The notes under the pieces: generated by a model
The model's input: only the letters and a program-made list of their open reading frames with translations
Told to the model about the DNA's origin: nothing
Databases searched by the model: none
Source of the DNA: Enterococcus pseudoavium NBRC 100491
GTDB lineage: Bacteria; Bacillota; Bacilli; Lactobacillales; Enterococcaceae
Assembly: GCF_001544295.1 (NCBI RefSeq)
Contig: NZ_BCQF01000013.1
Span: 1-64,000, forward strand
Reading direction: 5' to 3'
Length of the DNA: 64,000 bases
Translations under genes and position numbers: made by a program
Shown: piece after piece, positions 54,933-63,478 of the stretch
Layout: every line of letters starts with the position of its first letter
Position numbering within the stretch: position 1 is the stretch's first letter

Positions 54933-55601
54933 TTACTTTTTTATCGATGCGTTCCCCTGAAAATCCAACTTCAGTTTAAAGTTATTCAGTGGCCCGCTCT
55001 GCCAAACATGATCATTTTTCAAATAGGTTTGACCATATTCGATAATCCAACCATGAAGATTCTGCGCTTGACGTGTCCCTATCGATGCGGGCCAGACAAT
55101 CTTATTTTTTAATTGACGATAACTTGCTGCTTTAAAAGCAAATTTTTCAAATAATCGTCGGGCATATTTATCCGCGATAAAGGTGGAGTGGTCAAACACA
55201 TACACCAATAATACATCTGCAGTTTCTTCACCAATTCCTTTAATTGCCAACAATTCTGTTCGCAGTATATCAAAATCCTTTTGGGCAACGCGCGCCAAGT
55301 CAAATTGATGGCCTTCCAACCAGGTCATTAACGCCACTATCGTACGGGATTTACCTTTATAAAACCCACTTGGACGAATGATTTTTTGCAGTCTTTCAGG
55401 CTCTAATGCCAGAATCTTTTCCGGTAAAAACTGTGTTTCTTCAGCTAGATTGGTTAAGGAGTAATCAACATTGCGCCAATTTGTATTTTGGACTAGCACC
55501 GCCCCTAATAAAATTTCCCACTTATTATCAGTATCCCACCAACGTTTATGTTCCATAACCTGATCAAAGGCTTCGTACAATTCTTCAATATTCGTAATCA
55601 C
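54933..55601 (-). CDS. HhH-GPD DNA glycosylase, MagIII/endonuclease III-like
   Basis: The 222-residue protein has an HhH-GPD fold: a helix-hairpin-helix segment LAIKGIGEETADVLLVYVF and the catalytic aspartate in FIADKYARRLF. There is no 4Fe-4S cysteine loop at the C-terminus, unlike canonical Nth, and the position before the Gly-rich turn is Glu rather than the catalytic Lys of bifunctional enzymes. It therefore looks like a monofunctional glycosylase of the MagIII/AlkA type that removes alkylated bases. It neighbours the tag-like gene. Confidence 0.8.
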   Translation of the reverse strand: MITNIEELYEAFDQVMEHKRWWDTDNKWEILLGAVLVQNTNWRNVDYSLTNLAEETQFLPEKILALEPERLQKIIRPSGFYKGKSRTIVALMTWLEGHQFDLARVAQKDFDILRTELLAIKGIGEETADVLLVYVFDHSTFIADKYARRLFEKFAFKAASYRQLKNKIVWPASIGTRQAQNLHGWIIEYGQTYLKNDHVWQSGPLNNFKLKLDFQGNASIKK

Positions 55602-55761
55602 TTTTGTCTCCTTAATAACTCATTCCCGTTAAAAAAACTCAATCACTAAGCCAGCACTACTTATAATCAGATTTGATTTTCTGACCCTTTCACTTCTCAG
55701 TACTGCCAGCATCAATAAAAGATATTTAAACGATCCCAGTTCGTCCAAATTTTTCAGCCTA

Positions 55762-56283
55762 CTATTTTTTGAATGATTCTTCTATTATATTATCTTGAAT
55801 AATTCCTGCTGCTTTAAGGAACATGCAAGTGACAACCGGACCAACAAAAGTAAAGCCGCGTTTCTTCATATCTTTCGCAATCACCGTCGCTTCTGGTAAA
55901 GTATTAGGTACATCATCGATCCCTTCATACTCATGTCTGATCGGAACCCCACCGACAAAATCCCATAAATAATCAGCAAAGCTATCATAATCGGTTAATA
56001 GAGTAACGATGGCGCGAGCATTTTGGATTACTGCCTTAATTTTTCGCGGATTACGGATCATTTCGGGATCTTTTGCAATTCGCTCAATATCGTCTGGAAA
56101 AAAGCCTGCCACTTTCCGAAAATCCATCCCACAAAAATTCCTTTCAAAAGCTGCTCGTTTACTAGCGACCACTTGCCAGCTTAACCCGGCTTGAAACACC
56201 CCAACGGTCAATAGCAAAAACAATAGTTGATCATCGTATGTCGGTTTCTCCCACTGATCGCTGTACCATTGTGATTTTCTCAT
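55762..56283 (-). CDS. tag: DNA-3-methyladenine glycosylase I-like, zinc site lost
   Basis: The protein matches the Tag core: LTVGVFQAGLSWQVV, RKIKAVIQNARAIV, DYLWDFVGGVP and KKRGFTFVGPVVTCMFLKAAGII. E. coli Tag uses Cys4, His17, His175 and Cys179 as zinc ligands. Here the N-terminus has no Cys, the tyrosine-histidine-aspartate stretch reads Y-S-D, and the C-terminus ends EESFKK without His or Cys. The protein may be a zinc-free subtype. The start is uncertain: an in-frame ATG (56292) is one base after AGGAGG, so GTG 56289 or ATG 56283 is more likely. Confidence 0.75.
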   Translation of the reverse strand: MRKSQWYSDQWEKPTYDDQLLFLLLTVGVFQAGLSWQVVASKRAAFERNFCGMDFRKVAGFFPDDIERIAKDPEMIRNPRKIKAVIQNARAIVTLLTDYDSFADYLWDFVGGVPIRHEYEGIDDVPNTLPEATVIAKDMKKRGFTFVGPVVTCMFLKAAGIIQDNIIEESFKK

Positions 56284-56435
56284 TCTCACCATGCCTCCTA
56301 GTTCCCATCATACAAAAAAACTGGTCCTTCAGCCAACCGTTTAACCTACTTTTATCATGTTAAATTACTATTTCTGCTTATTGGCTGATTCCCAGTATTA
56401 AATGAGAAACACGCCGCTTCCCTTTGCAATTATGT

Positions 56436-56475
56436 AAAAAAAGTCTGACTCAATTGAATGAGTCAGACTTTTTTA
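56436..56475 (-). terminator. Terminator of the aldolase gene
   Basis: AAAGTCTGACTCA...TGAGTCAGACTTT with a T run on the - strand, 35 bases after the stop codon at 56510. Confidence 0.9.
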
Positions 56476-56509
56476 GATATTTTATATCGCTGTAAAAACG
56501 TCAGATTGG

Positions 56510-57385
56510 CTAATTTAGGCCATTAAAAATTTTCAAAGCTTCAATAACGTTCTCTTTAATAGCTGACGTAACGTCTAGTGATAACTCATCAAAGAAAAGT
56601 TCATCTTGCTGAGAATTAATTAATACTTTTTTCGCTGATTCTCCAGCAGCAAGATTCATATACGTATAATAGTTGATTTTCCGAATTCCCGCTGCAATAG
56701 CTTTTCGATAGTCTGCTGCTGAAACACCTGATCCTCCATGCATCACTAGTGGCGTTTTACTGGTTGTTTTCCGAATAGATTCAATTCGTTCAAAGTCTAA
56801 ATTGGGTTCTGCTAAATATTTTCCATGAACTGTTCCAAAAGAAATGGCTAAGCTATCCACTCCGGTATTTTGAATAAACTCATTAGCTTGTTGTGGATTC
56901 GTAAACAGATCAACATTGCCAAAATCACTTGCGTCAGATGCTCGGCCTTCTCCACCACCGACCGTAGAATTCGTCATCTCACCTAGTTCTGCTTCCACAG
57001 AAACCCCGACACTATGGGCAATCTTAACCAGTTCAGTCGTTTCCTTAACATTCGTTTCATACGATTTCAATGAAGCATCATACATGATTGAGGTAAAACC
57101 TAAACGAACCGCCTTCACACATTCTTCTAAGGTCGCTCCATGATCTAAATGGACGGCAACGGGAATATTAGCTCTTTTAGCAAACTCAACCATTACTGGA
57201 CCAATTTCTTCTATTGAAATAAGATTTTCATGCACTTCTGCGTGTTGAATAATCACGGGAACCCCCAGTTCTTCTGCAGCCTGAATAACCCCACGCAACG
57301 ATTCTAGATTGGGGACATTAAAGGCTCCCACCGCCTGTTGTTTCTTTTCCGCTTCAACTAATAATTCTTTTACTGTTACTAACAT
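56510..57385 (-). CDS. Class II ketose-bisphosphate aldolase (FbaA/GatY-like)
   Basis: The 291-residue enzyme has the class II aldolase fold and metal ligands: VAVHLDHGATLEEC (histidine pair near 83), GTVHGKYL (His near 180) and VMHGGSG (His near 208). The GAFNVPNLESL N-terminal motif is typical. It would split a ketose 1-phosphate or 1,6-bisphosphate; which one is not clear, and GatY/KbaY relatives act on tagatose bisphosphate. It is the last gene of a sugar-alcohol-type cluster, overlapping the zinc dehydrogenase. Confidence 0.88.
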   Translation of the reverse strand: MLVTVKELLVEAEKKQQAVGAFNVPNLESLRGVIQAAEELGVPVIIQHAEVHENLISIEEIGPVMVEFAKRANIPVAVHLDHGATLEECVKAVRLGFTSIMYDASLKSYETNVKETTELVKIAHSVGVSVEAELGEMTNSTVGGGEGRASDASDFGNVDLFTNPQQANEFIQNTGVDSLAISFGTVHGKYLAEPNLDFERIESIRKTTSKTPLVMHGGSGVSAADYRKAIAAGIRKINYYTYMNLAAGESAKKVLINSQQDELFFDELSLDVTSAIKENVIEALKIFNGLN

Positions 57386-58437
57386 GACTCTGCCCTTCTT
57401 TCTGTTTCAAAATCAACTATAATTCGAAAAGCTTCCGTATTCACCGCTTCTTCAAAAGCTGCTTCAACTTGGCTTAGTGGATAAATCTTTGTAATAAATG
57501 GTTTCACATCGACAACACCTTGACTAATCAAGCGAGAAGCCCGAATAAAATCTCGTTTATTCGAATTAGCCGTTCCCATAATCTTTTGGCCCGTCTTATG
57601 AATATGATCAAATTTGATACCTACTGGTTCATCGGGGTAATAAGAAGAATATAAGATCATTGTTCCCGTATTAGATAAGCTTTCCAGTAAATCAGGAATC
57701 AAATTTGAATTAGGAGTCGTATTAAAAATGACTTGTGCACCAAGCATTTCTGTATAAGCTAACACTTTTTCAGTCAAATTTTCTTTTATCGGATTAATAA
57801 TATGAGCCGCTCCCAACTCTTTAGCCAATTTCAAGCGTTCTTCATTTGGGTCGGAAATGAGCACAATCGCCCCTCTTTTTTGAGCCAATTTTAAATGTAA
57901 CATTCCCATAATTCCTGCACCTATCACTAAAACATAATCGCCAAAATTGACTTCAGCAGTCTCGACACTGTGAAGAACACAAGACAGCGGTTCAGTCAAT
58001 GATGCTTCTTCAGGTGCAACATTTTGATAACTAAAAATATTTTCTGGATCAACAATCAAATATTCCGACAACCCGCCCATTCCTTTGTGGGGCAAGCCCG
58101 GCTGTTGCTTGCTATGATCAAATTTTAGACAGTTCTGTTCTTCACCAATTCGACAATAATAGCAATGACCACATGCTAAATTTGTTCCAAAAACAATTTT
58201 GTCACCTATTTTCCAGTCACCAGCAACACGCTCACCAATTTGAACGATTTCGCCAGCGATTTCATGACCGCCGATAAAGGGATACTCAACTTTTTTGACA
58301 CCCGTATATACCCGTTGCTCCCACGTACAAATGGCACAAGTATCAATTTTCATCAAAATTTTCCCATCTGGTACTTCGGGTACTGGTACATCCTCAACTA
58401 CTAAATTTTTAATGTCATAAAACACAGCTGTTTTCAA
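57379..58437 (-). CDS. Zinc-dependent medium-chain dehydrogenase (sorbitol dehydrogenase-like)
   Basis: The 352-residue enzyme has the catalytic-zinc motif CAICTWEQRVYTG and GGHEIAG, the structural-zinc cysteines CGHCYYCRIGEEQNC, and the NAD-binding VIGAGIMGM near residue 170. The structural site is complete. It would oxidise a polyol or aldose derivative. It overlaps the aldolase gene by seven bases, so the two are coupled. A terminator separates it from the PTS genes upstream, so it may be expressed from its own weak promoter or by partial read-through. Confidence 0.85.
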   Translation of the reverse strand: MKTAVFYDIKNLVVEDVPVPEVPDGKILMKIDTCAICTWEQRVYTGVKKVEYPFIGGHEIAGEIVQIGERVAGDWKIGDKIVFGTNLACGHCYYCRIGEEQNCLKFDHSKQQPGLPHKGMGGLSEYLIVDPENIFSYQNVAPEEASLTEPLSCVLHSVETAEVNFGDYVLVIGAGIMGMLHLKLAQKRGAIVLISDPNEERLKLAKELGAAHIINPIKENLTEKVLAYTEMLGAQVIFNTTPNSNLIPDLLESLSNTGTMILYSSYYPDEPVGIKFDHIHKTGQKIMGTANSNKRDFIRASRLISQGVVDVKPFITKIYPLSQVEAAFEEAVNTEAFRIIVDFETERRAESC

Positions 58438-58494
58438 ATTATTTACTCCTTATTCTTATTAATTTATCGATTTCCTAAAGAGCTAGACAAGTAG

Positions 58495-58538
58495 AAAAAA
58501 CGACGTCAGAAGAAAAACTCTTCTTTTTAACGTCGCTT
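58495..58538 (-). terminator. Terminator inside the sugar-alcohol cluster
   Basis: A long stem GCGACGTTAAAAAGAAGA...TTCTTCTGACGTCG followed by T residues on the - strand, between the IID gene and the zinc dehydrogenase. It should give unequal expression of the two gene sets. Confidence 0.8.
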
Positions 58539-58544
58539 TCTAAA

Positions 58545-59402
58545 TTATAGTGAGTTAACAATCAATCCTAATGCCGCTAAAATTGCGCCCCCAACGATTT
58601 GAATAGCCAATACTTTAGTAGGTGTATATTTTTTATGTTTCAATAAATAGTAAGTAATCAATGTGACACCTAAAGGAAGAATCCCTTTTACGAGACTATC
58701 CAATACATCGGTTTGAATTGACAAGCTCTCTTTTCCACTCAAATGGACACTCAATGGCGTTGCAATTTTTACGAAATTCGCTGCTAATGAGCCAATTACA
58801 ACCGCCCCTAGCGTTTGAGAAAAAGTCATAATATAGGACAGTTGTCCGCCGGCCATCATTTTCTGAATACCTTCTTTACCTTGTTCGTATCCCTTGATCC
58901 ACAAGACATACGCCAATACCGTCATGATGATCCAATGAAGGGCGAAGAATAACACTGGCCCCATAAAAATGTTCCCCTCAGCACCGAAAGGTAACGTAAA
59001 TGAAAGTAAGATTGGAATCAATGTTCCTTGCCATAAGGTATCGCCAATCCCAGCCAAAGGACCCATCAACCCTGTTTTTAAGCCATTGATAGTTTGGTCA
59101 TTGATATCTGCCCCCATCGCCCGTTCTTCTTCCATCGCAATCGTCATAGACAGAACAGGACCACCAATTGAGGGTTCAGTATTAAAAAATTGCATATGCC
59201 GTTCTAAAGCAGCTTTCATTTCATCTTCGTCTTTGCCATAAAGCTTTTTCAAAATGGGACTGAACGCATGAACTACCCCAGTAGCTTGCAGTCGTTCATA
59301 ATTGTAATTCGCATGAGAAAAGAATGTCCAACGCCAAAATGCTTTAACAACATCTTTTTTAGTCAATAACTTTTCTTGTTTTGGTTCTACCGTTTGGTCC
59401 AT
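58545..59402 (-). CDS. PTS mannose-family EIID
   Basis: The 285-residue membrane protein belongs to the mannose/fructose/sorbose IID family. It begins with a long cytosolic N-terminus (AFWRWTFFSHANYNYERLQA) and has MGPLAGIGDTLWQGTLIPILL in the middle. Its start overlaps the IIC stop by one base, indicating tight coupling. Together with IIC, IIB and IIA it is a full transport system. Confidence 0.93.
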   Translation of the reverse strand: MDQTVEPKQEKLLTKKDVVKAFWRWTFFSHANYNYERLQATGVVHAFSPILKKLYGKDEDEMKAALERHMQFFNTEPSIGGPVLSMTIAMEEERAMGADINDQTINGLKTGLMGPLAGIGDTLWQGTLIPILLSFTLPFGAEGNIFMGPVLFFALHWIIMTVLAYVLWIKGYEQGKEGIQKMMAGGQLSYIMTFSQTLGAVVIGSLAANFVKIATPLSVHLSGKESLSIQTDVLDSLVKGILPLGVTLITYYLLKHKKYTPTKVLAIQIVGGAILAALGLIVNSL

Positions 59403-60169
59403 TAAGCTAAACCTCCGTTCTTATCTTTCAAATATAGTTCAGTGAAGACATACGCAACGATCGCCGCAAAAATAGCTACTGGTACTGATGGCAGACCCGA
59501 ATAAACCGCTAACATAAAACCAAAGGTAAAGAATAATAATGTACCTTTACCATTCATTGCCCGTAAGTTCATGGCAATCCCTAACGCCGGTAAAATTCCA
59601 CCAATAGCAGAAAGAACATCTAACGGCCGACCACTCAATGCGTCAATAATCCCTTCCACTGCATCTGCTCCAAGATAAGCGGCTAGCGCAACCGGCACAA
59701 CCGTAATCAACAGTAAAAATAATTGTGGTGGTACGATATGCAGCCAATTAATTCGATCAATATTTCCTTCTTCTGCTGCCTTATCAGCCATATGGACAAA
59801 AGTAATATCTACCGTCATGTGAGCTACCCAAACCAAAGTACCTAACAAACCGATCGGTACGGCCAAAGTAACTGCCACTGAAGGTTCAACATTCGCTGCC
59901 ATTGCTAAAGCGGTTCCAAGAGTTCCGGCAAGCGCTGGATCCATTGCAACTGTCCCACCAGCTGAAATAAATGCTAAATAGGGTAAGTTGATTGCGGCAC
60001 CAATAATACAACCTTGTACTGGATCACCTAGGATCAGTCCGACAACCGTCCCATTAACCAACGGGCGCATCCAGCCATGAGTCCCTACTAATGAAAGCCA
60101 AGGTGTTCCGTTGATCCCAAGATAATAAACAATACCAATTAAAATTGCTTGGATGAGGCTTATCTTCAT
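59402..60169 (-). CDS. PTS mannose-family EIIC
   Basis: The 255-residue membrane protein has about seven hydrophobic segments with the family patterns RPLVNGTVVGLILGDPVQGCIIGA near the start and NVEPSVAVTLAVPIGLLG in the middle. It is the substrate channel with IID. Gene order IIB-IIC-IID is standard. Substrate is unknown, but the dehydrogenases nearby suggest a polyol or ketose. Confidence 0.93.
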   Translation of the reverse strand: MKISLIQAILIGIVYYLGINGTPWLSLVGTHGWMRPLVNGTVVGLILGDPVQGCIIGAAINLPYLAFISAGGTVAMDPALAGTLGTALAMAANVEPSVAVTLAVPIGLLGTLVWVAHMTVDITFVHMADKAAEEGNIDRINWLHIVPPQLFLLLITVVPVALAAYLGADAVEGIIDALSGRPLDVLSAIGGILPALGIAMNLRAMNGKGTLLFFTFGFMLAVYSGLPSVPVAIFAAIVAYVFTELYLKDKNGGLA

Positions 60170-60200
60170 TTCTACACTTCCTTATCAAATATTATTGTTT

Positions 60201-60674
60201 TTAAAGCAACCCTTCAATCGCTTGTGAACCTTGATCTGGAATAACATGAATTTTCATTTTTACATCATTGCCAACAATTTTTCTAAATGTTTCTTTTTCT
60301 TCTTCTGATGCTGAAATATTTTTGTGGAATGTTTTACGATCTTTTCGTGCACCCATCCCGCCAATAATAATTTCGTTAAATTTTACGCCTTTTTCAATTA
60401 GACTCAAATACGTTTGAGGCTCTTTTGCCAAAACAATAATTTTATGACCATCTGGAACATTTGCTAGTAATTCCGCTCCATCATCAACGCCCAAAATAGA
60501 CAGCTTGATTCCATTCGGTACTGCCATTGACATAATGGATTTAGTAAACTCATCTCCTGCAGTTGCATCATCCACGATCACAATATGATTTCCGCTAGTA
60601 AATTGGACCCAAGCAGTCATTACCTGCCCGTGTATTAAACGATCATCAATTCTTGCTAAAACGATTTCTCCCAT
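60201..60674 (-). CDS. PTS mannose-family EIIB
   Basis: The 157-residue protein is the mannose-type IIB. The phosphohistidine lies in the signature DDRLIHGQVMTAW near residue 15. It receives phosphate from IIA and phosphorylates the incoming sugar. A short gap separates it from the IIA gene upstream. Confidence 0.93.
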   Translation of the reverse strand: MGEIVLARIDDRLIHGQVMTAWVQFTSGNHIVIVDDATAGDEFTKSIMSMAVPNGIKLSILGVDDGAELLANVPDGHKIIVLAKEPQTYLSLIEKGVKFNEIIIGGMGARKDRKTFHKNISASEEEKETFRKIVGNDVKMKIHVIPDQGSQAIEGLL

Positions 60675-60690
60675 CTTAAAAATCCTCCTT

Positions 60691-61110
60691 TTATGAATTT
60701 AACTTAGCCATTTCTTCTAAAAATTCTTTGATCCCATCTTTTCCTGCATTCATGGCTGCTTGATACATTGTCTCCAAATCTGCTCCAATCATTCGTTGAT
60801 TAAACGCTTCAATCAACATCGGAAGATTTACTCCTGAAATCAGCCGATAATTATGATCTTTCAATTTGTTAAAAGATAATGCGGCTTGATTATAGGGGCT
60901 TGCGGAAAATAGATCGACTAAAACTAGAACCCCCTCACCTGAATCCAATTCACAAATTCCTGCCTGAATTTTTTCACTAAATTCAACAATATCGTCCCCA
61001 TGTTTTAATCCAAGTGTTTGATAATCTTCTTGTTCTCCCATAATAAGACTTAAACTGTCCATTAAGCCTGTTGCCATTTCCCCATGAGTCACGACTAAAA
61101 TTCCTGTCAC
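60691..61110 (-). CDS. PTS mannose-family EIIA
   Basis: The start is GTG 61110, with GGAG eight bases upstream, giving 139 residues; an ATG at 61128 lies before the ribosome site. The phosphohistidine is in ILVVTHGEMATGL at residue 9-10. It has the mannose IIA fold with VDLFSASPYNQAAL, and donates phosphate to IIB. It follows the TarJ-like gene. Confidence 0.92.
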   Translation of the reverse strand: MTGILVVTHGEMATGLMDSLSLIMGEQEDYQTLGLKHGDDIVEFSEKIQAGICELDSGEGVLVLVDLFSASPYNQAALSFNKLKDHNYRLISGVNLPMLIEAFNQRMIGADLETMYQAAMNAGKDGIKEFLEEMAKLNS

Positions 61111-61147
61111 ATTTCTCACTCCATTCATTTTTAATTTTCTTTACAGA

Positions 61148-62221
61148 TTACCAAGTAAAATGCATAACTGTCTTATTCCAACCAGGATTTTCAACAAATT
61201 TTTCCATCACTTTTGTAAAGTCTGCACTTGATGCAATCTCTGAAAGTTCTTCAGGTAAAATTTTACTTAATGCTTTGCGATAATCAGCCTTTTTCATCCC
61301 CTCAATCACTGCCTCGAAATCAACTGTTGATGAACGGCTACTGCCATGTGCGGTGATTCCTTTTTCCAAAATATCACGTGTATCAATGGGAACTAACTCC
61401 TCAGTCACACCCATAAAAATAATGTCCGCTAAGGAATCGGCAATTTCAATCGCTTGATTCAAAGCGCTTTCACTGAATTTGCCACCTGTACATTCAATTA
61501 GAACATCAAATTTTTCCTTAGAATTTTTAAAATCATAGGTTAAAACGTTTTCAGTACGAGCAAAATCAAAGTGTGCCAATTTGTCATCTGCAGCACCAAA
61601 AACTATAAAACGCTCTGCATCTACTCCGTATAGATACTTTAGCATAACAGCTGTAAAGTAACCAACCGGCCCATCACCAAAAAGAGCAACACACGTATCA
61701 GCTTTTTTCAACTTATCTTCTACATGACTAATCGCATGATGTGAAACGGATGATAACTCTGATAATACAGCAATCTCGTTAGGAATTTCATCCGAAATTT
61801 TAACCAAACATTCTTCTGGATGAACTAAACGACTTTGAGCCAGTCCATCGTAACCACTTCCTAAAAAGGCATTTCCTTTAGAATAATTGACTGGAACGTC
61901 AGGTTTTTGTTCAATTTCTGGATGCAAAATTTGCCCTGGAATGTTAGGAACTACTACTACTCGATCCCCCACTGCAAATTTATCCGAATTTGTTTCTTTT
62001 ACTAAACCAATACCTTCATGCAATAATGCCATTGGTAATTTTTTTGCTAAAGCTTCTGGTCGACGTAATCCTGCAAAATACCTCAAATCCGCATGACAAA
62101 TACTCGCATAGGTCGGTTCTACCGCCACCCAACCAGTAGGAATTGTTCTCGTCTTTTTTTCCTCTTTAATGACACCAGGTTCCACAAGACTAAAAACTCT
62201 TGATTCAACCGTTTTATCCAT
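61148..62221 (-). CDS. TarJ-like zinc dehydrogenase (ribitol-5-phosphate type)
   Basis: The start is ATG 62221, after AGGAGG, giving 357 residues. The enzyme is a medium-chain dehydrogenase most like TarJ, with SICHADLRYFAGLR, LPMALLHEGIG, GDRVVVVPN and GSSRSSTVDFEAVI. TarJ forms ribitol-5-phosphate from ribulose-5-phosphate for teichoic acid. Here the gene heads a mannose-type PTS operon rather than a teichoic acid cluster, so it may work in the opposite direction on a phosphorylated sugar alcohol from the PTS. The structural-zinc cysteine loop is absent, as in TarJ. Confidence 0.8.
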   Translation of the reverse strand: MDKTVESRVFSLVEPGVIKEEKKTRTIPTGWVAVEPTYASICHADLRYFAGLRRPEALAKKLPMALLHEGIGLVKETNSDKFAVGDRVVVVPNIPGQILHPEIEQKPDVPVNYSKGNAFLGSGYDGLAQSRLVHPEECLVKISDEIPNEIAVLSELSSVSHHAISHVEDKLKKADTCVALFGDGPVGYFTAVMLKYLYGVDAERFIVFGAADDKLAHFDFARTENVLTYDFKNSKEKFDVLIECTGGKFSESALNQAIEIADSLADIIFMGVTEELVPIDTRDILEKGITAHGSSRSSTVDFEAVIEGMKKADYRKALSKILPEELSEIASSADFTKVMEKFVENPGWNKTVMHFTW

Positions 62222-62576
62222 CAAAATCTTCCTCCTCATTCGAAAGCTCATTTAAACTCTTTGTTGCTCGATAACGAGTATAGCACTGCTTAACCTTTTT
62301 GTAAACGCTTTAATTGGATATTTCTTTTAAATAACTATTTGTCATCATAAAAAGACGGTGTTACATGCTTTTAGGAAAGTAAAAACGGATCAAAAAAATA
62401 ATCTGAATACTAAAAACAATTGTCATTCAGACTGTTTAAAATTTTTTACCACTCGTTTTCACTCGTTTATAAGTTATTTAGAATTAATTAGATTGACAAT
62501 TCGAGCTATCTCTCTTAAAATAGCAATTAATAATACTTTTCAAGATTATTATTTACAGGATTGCGAGGCGAAACAA
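62222..62576. other. Divergent regulatory region of the sugar-alcohol cluster
   Basis: About 350 AT-rich bases between the TarJ-like gene and the DeoR gene. It holds a cre-like site (62300-62313) and must hold promoters in both directions. The DeoR frame stays open upstream of 62577 back to 62358, but this part has the composition of noncoding DNA and no ribosome site. Confidence 0.5.
62300..62313. promoter_or_regulatory. cre-like site upstream of the TarJ-like/PTS operon
   Basis: TGTAAACGCTTTAA matches 13 of 14 positions of TGWAANCGNTNWCA, about 80 bases upstream of the TarJ-like gene. It suggests CcpA repression of the cluster. Confidence 0.65.
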
Positions 62577-63350
62577 GTGTTGACTGGCGAGCGGCGAATT
62601 AAACTATTAGAAACTATTGAAAATAAACAGTTTATCTCTGTATCTCAGCTTTCTGAGATTTTTAAAGTTCATGAAACGACTATTCGACGAGACCTTGACG
62701 AATTGGAGTCACAAGGGCTAGTTGTTAGAATTCATGGTGGCGTAGTCCCGGCAAGCATTAAACAAGATGAACCAGTATTCGAAGATCGAGCCACTGAAAA
62801 AATCACTGAAAAAATTCGGATCGGAAAGTACGCTGCAAAATTCATTAATAGTGGGGAAGCCGTTATTTTAGATTCGGGTACAACAACTTTACAGATTGCT
62901 AAAACCTTAAATGAAATGTCTCATTTACAAGACGTTACAATTATCACAAATGATGTGAATATTGCTTCCGTTTTGCGCTCCAACCGAACAATTACTACGA
63001 TAGTAACTGGTGGGACTCTTTTTCATGACAGTTATATGTTAAATGGTCAAATCGCCAATGAGTCTTTACAACAATTTAGTGTAGATAAAGCTTTCATTGC
63101 AACGCCGGCACTTAATATAGAAAAAGGACTAACCCATTTCAACGAGCTTTTGATTACAACTAAACGAAATATGATTGCCGCAGCAGCAAAAAAAATCGTT
63201 GTCACCGATCATACCAAAATCGGACGACGCGCCTTATATACATTCCTTCCAATTAATAAAATTGATTTGTTAATTACTGATGATCAAACAGATATAAAAT
63301 TAATTGAAGAAATGTATAAAAACGGTATCAAACGGATTGAAAGTATTTAA
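62577..63350 (+). CDS. DeoR-family regulator of the sugar-alcohol cluster
   Basis: The start is GTG 62577 or TTG 62580, giving about 257 residues, normal for DeoR; the longer ORF from 62358 would add an improbable tail. The HTH (FISVSQLSEIFKVHETTIRRDLDELESQGLVVRIHGGVV) is followed by a DeoRC sensor domain (GEAVILDSGTTTLQIAKTL, IITNDVNIA, VVTDHTKIGR). It presumably binds a phosphorylated intermediate and represses the divergent operon. Confidence 0.92.
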   Translation: MLTGERRIKLLETIENKQFISVSQLSEIFKVHETTIRRDLDELESQGLVVRIHGGVVPASIKQDEPVFEDRATEKITEKIRIGKYAAKFINSGEAVILDSGTTTLQIAKTLNEMSHLQDVTIITNDVNIASVLRSNRTITTIVTGGTLFHDSYMLNGQIANESLQQFSVDKAFIATPALNIEKGLTHFNELLITTKRNMIAAAAKKIVVTDHTKIGRRALYTFLPINKIDLLITDDQTDIKLIEEMYKNGIKRIESI

Positions 63351-63410
63351 AAAAGCGGATCATCAGTTTAATAACCAATCATTTATAACTCTAAGAACTA
63401 TTGGAATAGT

Positions 63411-63446
63411 AAAAGAGGATCGGCCTTATTCAGCCGATCCTCTTTT
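63411..63446. terminator. Bidirectional terminator
   Basis: AAAAGAGGATCGGC...GCCGATCCTCTTTT is a perfect 14-bp stem between the DeoR gene and the convergent DUF975 gene. Confidence 0.95.
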
Positions 63447-63478
63447 ACTATTTTTTTAATTCAACTCTCTCTGATGAA

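Noticed and set aside
62358-62576. Long N-terminal extension of the DeoR protein
   Set aside because: The first 73 codons have no ribosome site and unusual composition; the DeoR family length fits a GTG/TTG start near 62577.
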